Source: Mesostigma viride (lineage: Eukaryota; Streptophyta; Mesostigmatophyceae; Mesostigmatales; Mesostigmataceae). Taken from it: a DNA stretch of 64,000 nucleotides. The translations under genes and the position numbers were made by a program. The notes beneath the pieces are model-generated. The model was not told the DNA's origin, searched no databases, and saw nothing but the letters and a program-made list of their open reading frames with translations. Positions 1 through 14,100 of the stretch are shown one piece after another. The stretch is taken from positions 1-64,000 of the forward strand of contig RPFO01001163.1 of the NCBI GenBank assembly GCA_009746045.1, in the 5' to 3' direction. The number at the start of each line of letters is the position of its first letter. Positions within the stretch are counted from its first letter, which is position 1.

Positions 1-3000
1 GAGGGAGGGAGGGAGGAGGAGGAGGAGGGAGGCGAGAGGAGGAGGAGGGGGGAGGGAGGGAGGAGGGAGGGACGGAGGGAGGGAGGAGGGAGGGAGGGAG
101 GGAGGAGGGACAGAGGGAGGGAGGGAGGAGGGACGGAGGGAGGGAGGGAGAGGACGGAGGGAGGGAGGGAGAGGGGGGGAGGGAGGGAGGGAGGGAGGGA
201 GGGACGGAGGGAGGAAGGAGGGAGGGAGGGAGGGAGGGAGGGAGGGAGGACGGAGGGAGGGACGGAGGAGGGAGGGAGGGAGGGAGGGAGGGAGGGAGGG
301 AGGGAGGGAGGGAGGGAGGGAGGAGGGAGGGAGGGAGGGAGGAGGAGGGAGGGAGGGAGGGAGGAGGAGGGAGGGAGGGAGGGGGAGGGAGGACGGAGGA
401 GGGAGGGAGGGAGGAGGGAGGGAGGGAGGGAGAGAGGGGGGAGGGAGGGAGGAGGAGGAGGGAGGAGGGAGGGAGGAGGGAGGGAGGGAGGGAGGGGGGA
501 GGGAGGGAGGGAGGGAGGGCGGGGAGCGGGGAGGAGGGAGGAGGGAGGGAGGAGGGAGGGAGGGAGGAGGGAGGAGGGAGGGAGGGAGGGAGGGAGGGAG
601 GGAGGAGGAGGGAGGGAGGGAGGGAGGGAGGAGGGAGGGAGGAGGGAGGGAGGGAGGGAGGAGGGCAGGGAGGGAGGCAGGAGGGAGGGAGGGAGGGAGG
701 GAGGGAGGGAAGGAGGGAGGGAGGGAGCAGAGAGGGAGGGAGGAGGGAGGGAGGGAGGGAGGGAGGAGGGAGGGAGGGAGGGAGGGAGGGAGGGAGGGAG
801 GGGGGAGGGAGGGGGGAGGGAGGAGGAGGAGGGAGGAGGAGGAGGGAGGGAGGGAGGGAGGGACGGAGGGAGGGACGGAGGGAGGGACGGAGGGAGGACG
901 GAGGGAGGACGGAGGGAGGAAGGGAGGAGGACGGAGGGAGGGACGGAGGAGGGACGGAGGAGGGACGGAGGGAGGGACGGAGGGGGACGGAGGGAGGGGG
1001 ACGGAGGGAGGGACGGAGGGAGGGACGGAGGGAGGGACGGAGGGAGGGACGGAGGGAGGGACGGAGGGAGGACGGAGGGAGGGAGGGAGGGAGGGAGGGA
1101 GAGGAGGGAGGGAGGGCGGGAGCGAGGGAGCGAGGGAGGAGGGAGGAGGGGGAGGGAGGAGGGAGGGAGGAGGGAGGGAGGGAGGGAGGGAGGAGGGAGG
1201 GAGGGAGGGAGGGAGGGAGGGAGGGGAGGGAGGGAGGGAGGGAGGGAGGGAGGGAGGGAGGGGGGAGGGAGGGAGGGGAGGGAGGCAGGGAGAGGGAGGG
1301 AGGGAGGGAGGGAGGGAAGGAGGGAGAGGAGGCAGAGAGGGAGAGGAGGGAGGGAGGAGGGGGGAGGAGGAGGGAGGGAGGGAGGGAGGGAGGGAGGGAG
1401 CGAGGGAGGGAGCGGAGGGAGGGAGGGAGGGAGGAGGGAGGGAGGAGGGAGGGACGGAGGGACGGAGAGAGAGAGGGAGGAGGGAGGGGGAGGGAGGGAG
1501 GGAGGGAGGGAGGGAGGGAGGAGGGAGGGAGGGAGGAGGGAGGGAGGGAGGGAGGAGGGAGGAGGGAGGGACGGAGGACGGAGGGACGGAGGGACGGAGG
1601 ACGGAGGGAGGGGGAGAGGGAGGGAGGGAGGGAGGGAGGGAGGGAGGGAGGGAGTACGACGGACGGAGGGAGGAGGGAGGGAGGGAGGGAGGGAGGGAGG
1701 GAGGGAGGGAGGGAGGGAGGAGGGAGGGAGGAGGGAGGGGGAGGGAGGAGGAGGGAGGGAGGGAGGGAGCGAGGGAGGGAGGGAGGGAGGGAGGGGGAGG
1801 GAGGAGGGAGGGAGGGAGGGAGGGGGAGGGAGGGAGGGAGGGAGGGAGGGAGGAGGGAGGGAGGGAGGGAGCGAGGGAGCGAGGAGGAGGGAGGAGAGGA
1901 GGGAGGGAGGGAGGGAGGGAGGGAGGGAGGGAGGGAGGAGGGAGGGAGGGAGGGAGGGAGGAGAGGAGGGAGGGAGGGAGAGGAGGGAGGGAGGGAGGGA
2001 GGGAGGGAGAGGAGGGAGGGAGGGAGGGAGGGAGCGAGGGAGCGAGGGAGGGAGGGAGGAGGAGGGAGGGAGGGAGGAGGAGGAGGGAGGGAGAGGGAGG
2101 GAGGAGGGAGGGAGGAGGGAGGGAGGGAGGGAGAGGAGGAGGAGGGAGGGAGGGAGGGAGGGAGGGGAGGGAGAGAGAGGAGGGAGGGAGGAGGGAGGGA
2201 GGGAGGGAGGGAGGGAGGGAGGGAGGGAGGGAGGGAGGGAGGGAGGAGAGAGAGGAGGGAGGGAGGGAGGGAGGGAGGGAGGGAGGAGGGAGGGAGGGAG
2301 GGAGGGAGGGAGGGAGGGAGGGAGGGAGGGAGGGAGGGAGGGAGGGAGGGAGGGAGGGAGGGAGGGAGGAGGGAGGGAGGGAGGGAGGGAGCGAGGAGGG
2401 AGGGAGGGAGGGAGCAAGGGAGGGAGGGAGGGAGGGAGGAGGAGGGAGGGAGGGAGGGAGGGAGGGAGGGAGGGAGGGAGGAGGAGAGGGAGGGAGGGGG
2501 AGGAGAGAGGGAGGGAGGAGGAGGGAGGGAGGGAGGGAGGGAGGGAGGGAGGGAGGGAGGGAGGGAAGGAGGAGGGAGGGAGGAGAGGGAGGGAGGGAGG
2601 GAGGGAGGGAGGGAGGGAGGGACGGAGGGAGGAGGAGGGAGGGAGGGAGGGAGGGAGGGACAGAGGGAGGAGGGAGGAGGGACGGAGGAGGAGGGAGGGA
2701 GGGACGGAGGGAGGGAGGGAGGGAGGGAGGAGGGAGGGAGGGAGGGAGGGAGGGACGGAGGGAGGAAGGGAGGGAGGGAGGGAGAGGAGGGAGGGAGGAC
2801 GGAGGGAGGGACGGAGGGAGGGAGGAGGAGAGGAGGAGGGAGGAGGAGGAGGGAGGGAGGGAGGGAGGGAGGGAGGGAGGGAGGGAGGGAGGGAGGGAGG
2901 GAGGGAGGGAGGGAGGGAGGGAGGGAGGGAGGAGGAGGAGGGAGGGAGGGAGGACGGAGGGAGGGAGGGAGGGAGGGAGGGGAGAGGGAGGGGAGGGAGG

Positions 3001-4740
3001 AGGGAGGGAGGGAGGGAGGGAGGGAGGAGGAGGGAGGAGAGGAGGGAGGGAGAGGAGGGAGGAGGAGGAGGGAGGGAGGAGGAGGCGGGAGCGAGGGAGC
3101 GAGGGAGGGAGGGAGGGAGGGAGGGAGGAGGGAGGGAGGGAGGGAGTGAGGGAGGGAGGGAGGGAGGGAGGAGGGAGGGAGGGAGGGAGGGAGGGAGGAG
3201 GAGGGAGGGAGGGAGGGAGGGAGGGAGGGAGGAGGGAGGGACGGAGGGAGGGACGGAGGGAGGGACGGAGGAGGGACGGAGGAGGGACGGAGGGAGGAGG
3301 GAGGAGGGACGGAGGGAGGGACGGAGGGAGGGACGGAGAGGGACGGAGGGAGGGACGGAGGGAGGACGGAGGAGGGACGGAGGGGGGGACGGAGGGAGGG
3401 ACGGAGGAGGGACGGAGGGAGGGACGGAGGGAGGGACGGAGGAGGGACGGAGGGAGGGACGGAGGGAGGACGGAGGGAGGGACGGAGGGGGACGGAGGAG
3501 GGACGGAGGGAGGACGGAGGGAGGACGGAGGGAGGGACGGAGGAGGGACGGAGGGAGGGACGGAGGAGGGACGGAGGGAGGGAGGAGGGAGGAGGAGGGA
3601 GGGAGGGAGGGAGGGAGGGAGGGAGGAGGGAGGGAGGGAGGGAGGGAGGGAGGGAGGGAGGAGGGAGGCAGAGAGGGAGGGAGGGAGGGAGGGAGGGAGG
3701 GAGGGAGGAGGGAGGGAGGGAGGGAGGGAGGGAGGGAGGGAGGGAGGGAGGGAGGGAGAGAGGAGGGAGGAGGGAGGGAGGGACGGAGGAGGGACGGAGG
3801 GAGGGACGGAGGAGGGACGGAGGAGGAAGGGAGGGAGGACGGAGGAGGGACGGAGGGAGGACGGAGGGAGGGACGGAGGGAGGACGGAGGGAGGGACGGA
3901 GGGAGGGACGGAGGAGGGACGGAGGAGGGACGGAGGGAGGAGGGACGGAGGGAGGACGGAGGAGGGACGGAGGGAGGGACGGAGGGAGGGACGGAGGGAG
4001 GGACGGAGGGAGGGACGGAGGGAGGGACGGAGGGAGGGACGGAGGAGGACGGAGGGAGGGAGGGAGGAGGGAGGGAGGGAGGGAGGGAGGAGGGAGGGAG
4101 GGAGGGAGGGAGGGAGGGAGGGAGGAGGGAGGGAGGGAGGGAGGGAGGGAGGGAGGGAGGGACGGAGAGGACGGGGAGGGACGGAGGGACGGACGGAGGG
4201 ACGGAGGGAGGGAGGAGGGAGGGAGGGAGGGACGGAGGGACGGAGGGAGGGAGGGAGGAGGAGGGAGGGAGGGAGGGAGGGAGGGAGGGAGGAGGAGGGA
4301 GGGAGGGAGGAGGGAGGGAGGGAGGGAGGGACGGAGGGACGGAGACGGAGGGACGGAGGGAGGGAGGGAGGGAGGGAGGGAGGGAGGGAGGAGGGAGGGA
4401 GGGAGGGAGGGAGGAGGGAGGGAGGGAGGTACGGACGGAGGGAGGGAGGGAGGGGGAGGGAGGGAGGGAGGGAGGGAGGGAGGGAGGGAGGGAGGGAGGA
4501 GGGAGGGAGGGAGGAGGGAGGGAGGGAGGGAGGAGGGAGGGAGGGAGGGAGGGAGCGAGGAGGGAGCGAGGGAGGAGGGAGAGGAGAGGGAGGGAGGGAG
4601 GGAGGAGGAGGGAGGGAGGGAGGGAGGAGGAGGGAGGGAGGGAGGAGGAGGGAGGGAGGGAGGGAGGGAGGAGGAGGAGGGAGGGAGGGAGGGAGGGAGG
4701 GAGGGAGGGAGGGAGGGAGGGAGGGAGGGAGGGAGGGAGA
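1..4740 (+). repeat. 4.7-kb polypurine G-rich satellite (GGGA/GGAG with GACGGA blocks)
   Basis: The plus strand is almost entirely G and A in imperfect 4-bp steps (GGGA, with frequent GGA slips). Interspersed C occurs mostly as ACGG or GCGAG. GACGGA-rich blocks stand out near 860-1080, 3240-3580, 3775-4060 and 4160-4360. The array starts at or before the window edge and lies just upstream of the first recognisable exon of the flagellar gene, so it is probably intronic on the sense strand. A long glycine/arginine/glutamate-rich reading frame through its end is a by-product of the repeat. Confidence 0.95.
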
Positions 4741-4763
4741 GCATGCTTCCATTCCTGATGCCG

Positions 4764-4878
<115 letters not shown>

Positions 4879-5030
4879 CTTTTGCACTTATGCCACCCAC
4901 GCATTATCTTCTGCGCTGTAGTTGGCTCTCCACTGGTGAATTACAGTACTGGCCCTGCAGAGAGGCCCTGTGTTCCTTAACCTGCCCTCACAGATGGCTC
5001 CGCATGCCTTTTGACTGTGCTCCCCTGCAG

Positions 5031-5161
5031 GCGACAACGCTTCAACGGCAGGGCTGGATCCGGCACGCAGCCAGCCGGGGGGCATGACTGGGCTCATGAG
5101 CCCCGATGTGGGCGACCGGCTGGACCGCTCCATCCTCGCAAGTGATGGCGACGAGGTCACG
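5031..5161 (+). CDS. CFAP57: CFAP57 exon, WD40 region (first exon in window)
   Basis: A pyrimidine-rich tract and CTGCAG precede 5031, and GTGAGG follows 5161. The open frame ends in phase 0, exactly as the next exon requires. The residues around DRLDRSIL align with the stretch before the penultimate WD blade in animal CFAP57. This is the least certain exon because it is short and partly low complexity. Confidence 0.6.
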
Positions 5162-8100
5162 GTGAGGGGGGCGCAGGGGGGCAGGGGGGTTCCCTCAAAG
5201 CAGCCTATTTTCGCTTTGGATACACCAGCAGCTGAAATCGCAAGTGTGCGCATTTCTGCCCTGCGCGTCTTTCAATGGCTAAGGGACGCCGGGGTAATCA
5301 CGCTATTAGGACACATGCTATCGGTTTTTAATGAAAATAGTTTAGTATAGTGGTACGAGAGAGACCGCCGCAGTCGGCTGGGACAGCCGCCGGTTTTATG
5401 TCCCGCCAGCCGCGCGGGTTTCAGGCGTCAGACAATTAAGTCATAAATTAAATATGGGAAATTGTGGGCCGGCTGCCCTTGGTCAGGCCGCGCGCCACTA
5501 GTCCTTAGGCAGCTAGTACGGAATGTACGACATTTCTGAAAAACCGGCGTCACATGCTAGTGACGCGACGGTCGTTACTTGTCAGTGGCCATATTTTGTG
5601 GCGAAAGCATTTTGCGTGGCAAGCCCTAGTCGGCTTGGAAAGTAGGAGTAGGAAAAGCTTGTATCATTCGCACGGAGTTTGTGACGCAAGTCTGACGTTA
5701 CACGGAAAGTGAAGGACGCTTGTCAACGGCTGTCCTGCTTGGCCGAAGGGGAATGTAGCCAAACGCAGTTTGTCGTCTAGGTAGTTTCATTCACAATTTG
5801 GCTGCGCCGACACCCAATGCCGGCAGCAAAAAGTGGCGGAACAAGAAATTCCCCAGCCTCACACCTGTTAATGGTGCGGGGCTAGCTCCGAATAATTTTA
5901 CTGCGGCAGCTGTCAAATTACCCACGCTTTTCTGGAGCGGTTGACAGGCTGCTAAATTTCCTGGAACTTTGTTTCGCCGGGTGGTCGGGTTTTTTCCGGT
6001 CCGGTTTTTGTTATTATACATTATTAAGAAAAACCGGCGGAATTGTCTAAGTCATCCTTGCTGAGCTGCAACGAGCCAGCAAATGCCACCATTAATTATT
6101 AAAGCGACTCAGCGAGCCGGCTGGCTGTGGCGGACCATCGTACCTGGGGATGCTTGCACCCCGGGACGTTGGTCGTTCCGTCATGCGCTGGCCTGCTTTC
6201 AACCGGCTCGTACCTGGGGATGCTTGCACTCCGGTTTGCGCTGGTAGAAGGCCGCTGAGGCGTCCATCTTAAAAATTAATTCCCAACCATTGTCACCGGG
6301 CGGAGTAAGGGGGTCTCGCCAGGCGCTGTGGCAGGCGGCCAACTTGTCTTCTCAATGCGCCCAGTCCCGCCGGATCTGCACCAAGCTGTGGCCGCGACGG
6401 TAATTGCCCTACCAGACGAAGCAATTAACCTGCCCCGCCCAGCCATGCATGAAAAGGTGGCCCCTGCGAGGGTTACTATACTGGAGGCGTAGACACAGTC
6501 GGCGCATTTTGGCGTTGCGACAGGTCGCGCTCGAGGTCGGGGATGGAGCGAGGAGCGTCGGCGCTTTAAGTCAATCTTCAAGTCGCAAGGGGAGGGGTGA
6601 TGGGGAATGCACTACGTGCTGAATTGTTTTCTTATTTGGTTCCACCTTGCCATTCATTCATGATGGCCCAGTCCACTCATTGTTATAATAAAGACTGGTG
6701 ATTCTTGGGAGTGAATGGGTGTAGTCGGATTTCTTCGAAAATAGTTTAGTATAGTGGTACGAGAGAGACCGCTGCAGTCGACTGGGACAGCCGCCGGTTT
6801 TATGTCCCGCCGGCTGCGCAGGTTTCAGGCGTCAGACAATTAAGTCATAAATTAAATATGGGAAATTGTGGGCCGGCTGCCCTTGGTCAGGCCGCGCGCC
6901 ACTAGTCCTTAGGCAGCTAGTATGGAATGTACGACATTTCTGAAAAACCGGCGTCACATGCTAGAGACGTGACAGTCGCCACTTGTCAGAAGCCATATTT
7001 TGTGACAAAAGCATTTTGCGTGGCAAGCTCTAGTCGGCTTGGAAAGTAGGAGTAGGAAAAGCTTGTATCATTCGCAGGGAGTTTGTGACGCAAGTCTGAC
7101 GTTACACGGAAAGTGAAGGACGGTTGTCAACGGCTGTCCTGCTTGGCCGAAGGGGAATATAGCCAAACGCAGTTTTTCGTCTAGGTAGTTTCTTTCAACT
7201 GCCACCGACCCTTAATTTCTCTGTTGCTGGGGCCGTGCACTACGTGCTGAATTGTTTTCTTATTCGGTTCCACCTTGCCATTCATTCATGATCGCCCAGT
7301 CCACTCATTGTTCCAATAAAGACTGGTGATTCTTGGGAGTGAACGGGTATAAATAATACCCTGTTTCAAGGACGCCCTGCGCAGGTTTTTTACTTTTTGC
7401 CTGTCTGTGTGGGCAGACACGAGGCATACACCGTGGCAGTCCACGCGAACGTTCTGGGTGGTCTTGTGAACCCAGTTTCACCCAGGCATCCATCATGGTT
7501 GTTAAACCTGCATGCCCACCCACATATTCGCACACCTGCACGTCCAACAATGCCTTATCCACACACCCACAATTCTACCCAGTCGTTTTTTCACCAGTCC
7601 AACCACGCGTGTGCTCACTGTGCCCTCCCGACCCTTGGCTGGCGGTTGCAGGTGACGCACCGGCCCACCACGCTGTCGCTGTGCTGGCAGCGGGACCTGC
7701 TGGCTACGGGTGCCCGCAACGGGGCCGTGCGCCTCCACCGGTTGCCCATCTCGCAGGACCACACGGAGTTCCGCGAGTACTTCATGCACAATGGTAAGTA
7801 CTGGTAATGACATCATGTTGGCTGAAGCTGCTCTGATGGCATTTTGCTTATCCTAATTAAGGTGACGGTCCCAGCGCAAAATTTTTTGGCGCCGAAAAAT
7901 TTCGGGGTACCCGTCCGTACTGTGAAAAAGTGGTGCACTGTGCGCGAACCCTTACCGGAGCTGGCCATGGTGACGTGCTTTCAGGCAGAGTAGAAAAAGA
8001 TAGCTCACGGAATGCAGAGAAACTGTGCGAATCTTAAAGACGATGAGTTTATGATATTTCTTCGTAGCGGAGTTCGTGCCTTTGGCAGTGTCGGTGATTT

Positions 8101-11100
8101 TATTGATGACCATCGCCACAGGGGTCCAATCTGAAGTTTTCGTCGAGTGGAATAAATTAGAATGCATGCTGGCGGCAGCGATTGTCAGGTTTTATGGGCT
8201 TTACTTAGCGTCAATAATCCGTTTAAATTGTTATTGGTAAAGCTTTAAAAAATTTGCTGGGTTTGGGCAAGATTTCCGTCATGATCGGTAAGACACTCTA
8301 CAGGCTCGCGGGATGCGCGTCTTATTATTCCATGGAAGGTTGTTCTTTCTTGCGCCGCTGGGCGAAGGACTATGCCGGTAATGGTACGATCGTGTGCTCA
8401 GCGTGACCCTATGAATGTTTCGCTTCCTTTATGGGTTATCAAATCAAGTTGTCGGCTTCTTTCCGTGCAGTTAGCGCCAGGAAGCATGCCGTTCGATCCG
8501 TGCTGCGCATCGCCAGATTCCTGACACCTTTTAGTGGTTTTTTGGTTCGTTGCATGGCTGGGACGTGTCAAAGCGTGAGGCGTGGCATGTCGTCAAGTTG
8601 TCAGGGATTTGCTGAGTGGTTTCTTGGAAGGAGATTGCTAACAGCACTCAGTTTTGTGTGAATATTGACGCAGCCTTTCTTAGCAGCGGCTTCATTGTGG
8701 TTATAGGCTCACAAGCTTGAGGTTGTTTCTTGGCAAACAATTGCGCTGGAAAGAAAGGTGGCAGTGGTTGTTCTGAGGGGCATACTGCATGGGTGGAACT
8801 GCACGTAGGCAGGGCTGGGTTATCGTTGTCTTGTTGGCCTTTCTCCCACTGAAATGGGAGAGCCCTAATTCATATGCTAGCAAGGCAAGGTAACCATGGT
8901 CAAAAGCCTTGGCAAGCAGCATGTATGATACTTATGCTTTCTCTGTGGACTGTCTGTTGTTACCCCTGGTTGGGCAATTAGAGTAATGGCTTTCTAGGGT
9001 GTGTTTGAATTTGGACAGCATGGTTTTGGGATGATGCTCACACCATAAACCTGGAATATGCTTTAGAAGTGTTGGCTAGGCATGTAGAGCTACCTGTCTC
9101 ATAATGCTGTGCACACACGCGTAAGGTTGCCCGTGTCGAGGTAAGGCAAGGGCACCTGACGTGCCCAGCCACCTCCTTGTACATTGTGGTCAAATTGGGC
9201 ATATGCATGGTCAGGAGCCTTTTGGATGGCATAGGAAGTGTTAGTGTGCCTTAATACTCGCTATTGCCTTCCTTAGCGTCTGCACAGGTGGCCAACTACC
9301 AAAATTTATAAAAACATTTGTACTCAGAATTAGCTCAAATTTTGTGGTATTACTTGTCGATGTGTAGTATTTGTTAATATCTCCCCAGGCTCTAAATATG
9401 TGTCTATGATTTGATTTATTTTTGGCAGCCTAGAAAAGTGCCGTTTTGGCGGGAAATTTTATTACTGTATTAATACCAACATTCCGGGGCCTCACTTAGG
9501 TAGGCGACCTCAGTATATAGGATTGTATATGGGAATATATTGAAACACGAGTAACTTAGCCCCCATTGTCCTAGGGGACATGCCCCTAGAGTAGCGTCTT
9601 TTGTCCGTTTTTGCGTAATACCGGGCACTGAAAGGGGTATATACCCCCCCATCAGTGGGTGGGATGGACCCCCACACATCCCATTTTCATGGCACAATCA
9701 TGGTTTGGGTGCCCCAAGGCCAGCTTTGCATGTTATTCCATATTATGGTTTTGGGGGGTCTGGCATAGGACCCTCACCTTAACACTAAGCCCATTCACAT
9801 CGGCATCACTGGGCCGTGCCCAACGATGCACTGCAGCAGATAGAACAGAGACTCTGTCTATGCTACGTCCATGCTCTCTCATGGACCTGACTGTGTTGCA
9901 TACTGCATTAGAAGCGAGGCCAGCAGATGACTACTCTGCGCGTAGGAATGCAGCAAGCTCAAAGGAGCCTTAGCCCAAACAAGGGCATGCACTGGGGAAT
10001 CTCGTGCCGCCTTGGAATTCCATCATATCGAGGTGTTGCCGTCCCGTAAATGAATGAAGTCGGGGCCCGTGGCTTGCACCATCCTGACAGAGAGCCCTGA
10101 CGGCTTCACTAGTACCTAAGAGCGGCTGTAAATGTGCCCGTATCCCCACTACCATGAAAACCAGCAACGTAGAAAAGCTGCAAGTAGTTCTGCAAGTAAG
10201 ACTGCTAGTATGGCACGGTGTGGGGACAGAACGGGGGCAGAGGCAGAGGCAGAGGCTTGGCAGAGCTTTGGCGCATTCAAATTTTCATTTTGATGTTGCT
10301 GGTCGCTAGGGCTGCATGTCGCAGGAACTGTACCTTTTGACGGTGGCTTCATTTTTGGCCTTTTTAACTCTTTTTATCCGACCTTTAACTCTTTTTATCC
10401 GATGCACTCCTCCAGATGCGCCAGGACGGTGGTGCTGTAAAATTCATCACTTGCTTGAGAGACCCTGCCGGGTACAAGCTTGCTGCAAGGAATGTCAGCC
10501 TCAATCTGAACATTGTGCGGTTGGATGGAGTCCTCTAAGTAGGCAGCTGCAGGTAGAATAGATTATGCATAAATTTAGGCTGTAGGAGCGCGGAGGAGAT
10601 GATAAAAAGTGTTTTCCTGAATTGGGGTCTGAAGAAACGAATGCCTATACAGCAGTATAAATGAATGGCTAAACCAGCAGTCGAAAGTTGCTATATAAGC
10701 TGCTTTTCTGATGAGCTGTTCGTCCACCATCATGCTGCATGCTGCCTATGGCACCTTCTGCGTGTTGCTGCCTATTGCACATTCTACCTCTTGTAAAATT
10801 AAAATGCTCTGCAGCCGAGGTGGTCGCGGCCTGCCTGACCGACTGCGGGAACTTCATGTTCAGTGCAGCGGCCAACGGCGTGCTGTTCATGCTGCGCGTG
10901 GAGGACTATGACCTTTCCTCGCACAAGGGCGTGCGCCAGATCGACTTCCCCGACTCGGACAACAGCCTCGTGCTCATCCAGAAGGAGACGCTGGCCGCGC
11001 AAACTGCCGAGGTCAAGGTATGCGGTCGGTGAATAATATGATAACAATAAGGGCGTGTCAGCAAGCATGATTGCTTTTGAATGCTGCTGCGCAGACCTCC

Positions 11101-14100
11101 AAGGTCAAGATGTGCATGCTGGTTTCATGTGCTATTCATTGAGTGTTTGCAACACTTTCAACATACCTGCTGGTAATCGTGTATCCAGGGTGTTTTCTGC
11201 CAGAGGTGCCTGCTTTTCAATTTGAACCACCGGTTGCTTGTTTAACCTGGGATTGAGGGGCTGATAGCCTGTCATCCTGCTCCCATAGCAGAACATCTTT
11301 CTTTACTGCATTTCAACAGTACATTTCAATACGCATGCCATGCATTGCTCTTCAAGTGCCCCCCTTCTATGTTGCCGAAAGAAAAAATGCGTTTTGAAAA
11401 ATATTAAGCAAAGACTATAGTCCAGGCTAATGATACGGCAGTAGGCAAACTCTGTATGGATGGGCTCCTCAAGACTGGCTGGGGTTTGGTCACCTCCCCT
11501 CTGCGGTTCCCTGTGCCGGACGCGTGCAGGAGCTGCGCCAGCGCTTGGAGAAGATGTCGCTGGAGCACGAGTACAAGCTGCACCGCGTGGAGCAGGACTG
11601 GATCCAGAAGACCAAGATGATGGAGGAGGAGAACCAGGTACCTGGGCAGCAATGATAGTGACTGCGCCAATATTGATGAAAAAGAAGAAGACAAAGGTGA
11701 TGGAGGAAAGAAAATTTGTAGCACTTATGGTGGTTGTGGCAATAATGATAGCAAAGGAGAAGACCAGGTTGGTTCACGAGGAGAACCACGTGTGTCAACA
11801 CTGGTAGTTCAGCTATTAGTATACTAACTAATAACTAGAAGCAGCAAGCAGTGGTGGCAAGACTAAGGCTATTTATGCTAACGTGTTATATGAAGAACAA
11901 GTGTTCTGTATGGTATGATGACAAAAATTACGCTGCCACAATAGCGTGGCCATCAGGCATAATCGAAGGTGTGGTCAACTGGTTGCCAAAGGATGAATTA
12001 GGGGATAAAAATATTAGCATACGCTAACACAACAACGGTTATCCCTTGAAATTAGAATATTCACTGCTCAAGGACATAGTTACTTTGACTATGCCAGGAA
12101 TAGAGGTGCATTTGTCGGACAGGCAACTTGCTAAAATGCGGTAAACCTAGACATAGAAATCACCAAATCAGGAAAATGTTTGCAAAAATTGCACCAGCTA
12201 GGAGAGCACGTGGCTGGTCCATACGCGTTGTATGGGGCACCGAGGTTAAAACCACTTAGTGCTTGGAAAGGAGGTACTTGTAAGGAAAGGTGGCTTTCAG
12301 CCCTCTTACCGTACCCTGAGGTCAGATGGACTGAGCTGCGTGCATTGCCTGCTTTCCTGCCATGTACTTCGCTCCGTCTTCCTGTGCTTGCTGCCCTTTC
12401 CTCACCATGACCTTTTTGTTCTCTCGCTTCCTACCTCCAATTTACCTGTGGCTGCGAGCAGCTTCGCATGGACAAGCTCAAGAAGAGCATGGAGGACTTG
12501 GCGCGCCAGAACAACTTTCAGACCATCCAGTTTGACCAGAACCTGGCCGAGGAGGCGCACCGCCGCCAGGTGGAGGTGCAGGCGATGGAGGACGAGGTGG
12601 AGAGCAAGGTGCGACTGAGGAGCCCACCAAATAATTCTAACCAAGTCTTTTTTAACATCATGTGTGACCGGTGGCAGATGCCAGCCAGGAAACCTTGTGG
12701 CCATCACGGCACCCTTGGTGGCTAGGCTCTATCACTTTGCGAAGGTTCCTGTATCACATGCGTGCTCTTTCCATTGCCAGGCTCTCAGCTGGCTTCTTCT
12801 GTCACAATAATCCTTGCTAGGCTAAGGGTGCATTGCCATGGCAGTGCAGCATTTTAGGTATGTTCGACAACCTCGATGTTGGCAGACCTATAGGCTGAGT
12901 CAGCCACCACTCTGGCTGATTTAGTCCAGGTGGATGCGGTACGTGTGAGGTTCTCAGCGGTGGGAAGCATTTGGGGGAACAGGCCTCCAACCCACTGACC
13001 CTGGCCATGAATTGGGTACAGGGTCATGGCAGTTGTGAGCCCGCCTTGGGATGCAGCGTGCTCTCCCTGTTACATGGGTGGAACTAAGATCATCCGGTTG
13101 ACTAGTCAGTGTTGTCTTTGCACAGGGGTTCCTTAGCGGTTGGATCGTTTGCTAAGTTATGCACCTGGTACTCCGTTGCCCCTGGCTTCGCCTTGTGTCC
13201 CTCCCAACCCCCTATTTCCCGCCCCCCCCCCCCCCTTGCCAGCTGGTGCGTGAGATTGCGCGCGCGGAGGGGTGGAAGAAGGAGGTGGAACGGCTCAAGA
13301 AGAAGTTTGGCCGCGAGCTGGCAGGTATTCAGGAGGACAAGGAGGGCGAGGTGGCGGAGCTCAAGGCGAGGCATGAGGCTGCTGAGGCCGCTCTCAACTT
13401 CAAGCTGCAGCAACTGAGGGAGGACTTCCGCCTGGAGAAGCAAACCAATGCGGTGCGCGCGAGCCACGACTTATAAACACTAGGCTTCTGCAAAACGCTC
13501 TTGTAATCTTACGAGCCACAAGTAGCCACCCATACAGGGGATGCCCTGTAAGTTGACTGGTGGATTTGTCAGGTGTGGTAAAACCACTACCATAGGTTAT
13601 CTATAGAGGCATAGTATTTCCCCACTGTGTATAAACATGGAGCGCAGGTTACTATGCATGCCGCTGGGTATCTGCTGTGTGCCATCATTCTTAATGTTTC
13701 TGGTTTTGTGACACAGTGCAGATTAATGCCTTCCTGCATGAAGGGAAAGCCAACACGATGTGGATGCTGTCCCCCTTATGTCTCAAGTGTGTCTTTGCGG
13801 ACCAATCTGAGTCGTGCATGCGGAGTGTTGCTACTGTCATTGCTATTTTGTCTTGGGCTCATCGCCTCGCAACCCCATTTATGGGTCAAAATGACCTGTG
13901 GTTCTATGAGGCACTAATGTAGAGGCTGAAAGCATGCCAATTCAAGACTTTCGCCTCGGCTTTGTAAGTATGATGGTTTGCAGCATGGACCTTCTCCCTT
14001 CGTTATATACTTTGTATTGGGAGATGAAGCGCCTTAAACTGAGCAAGCCTGACCCGAGCTCTTAATATTTCATTTATGCAAAAAAACTGTCCTTGCTCTG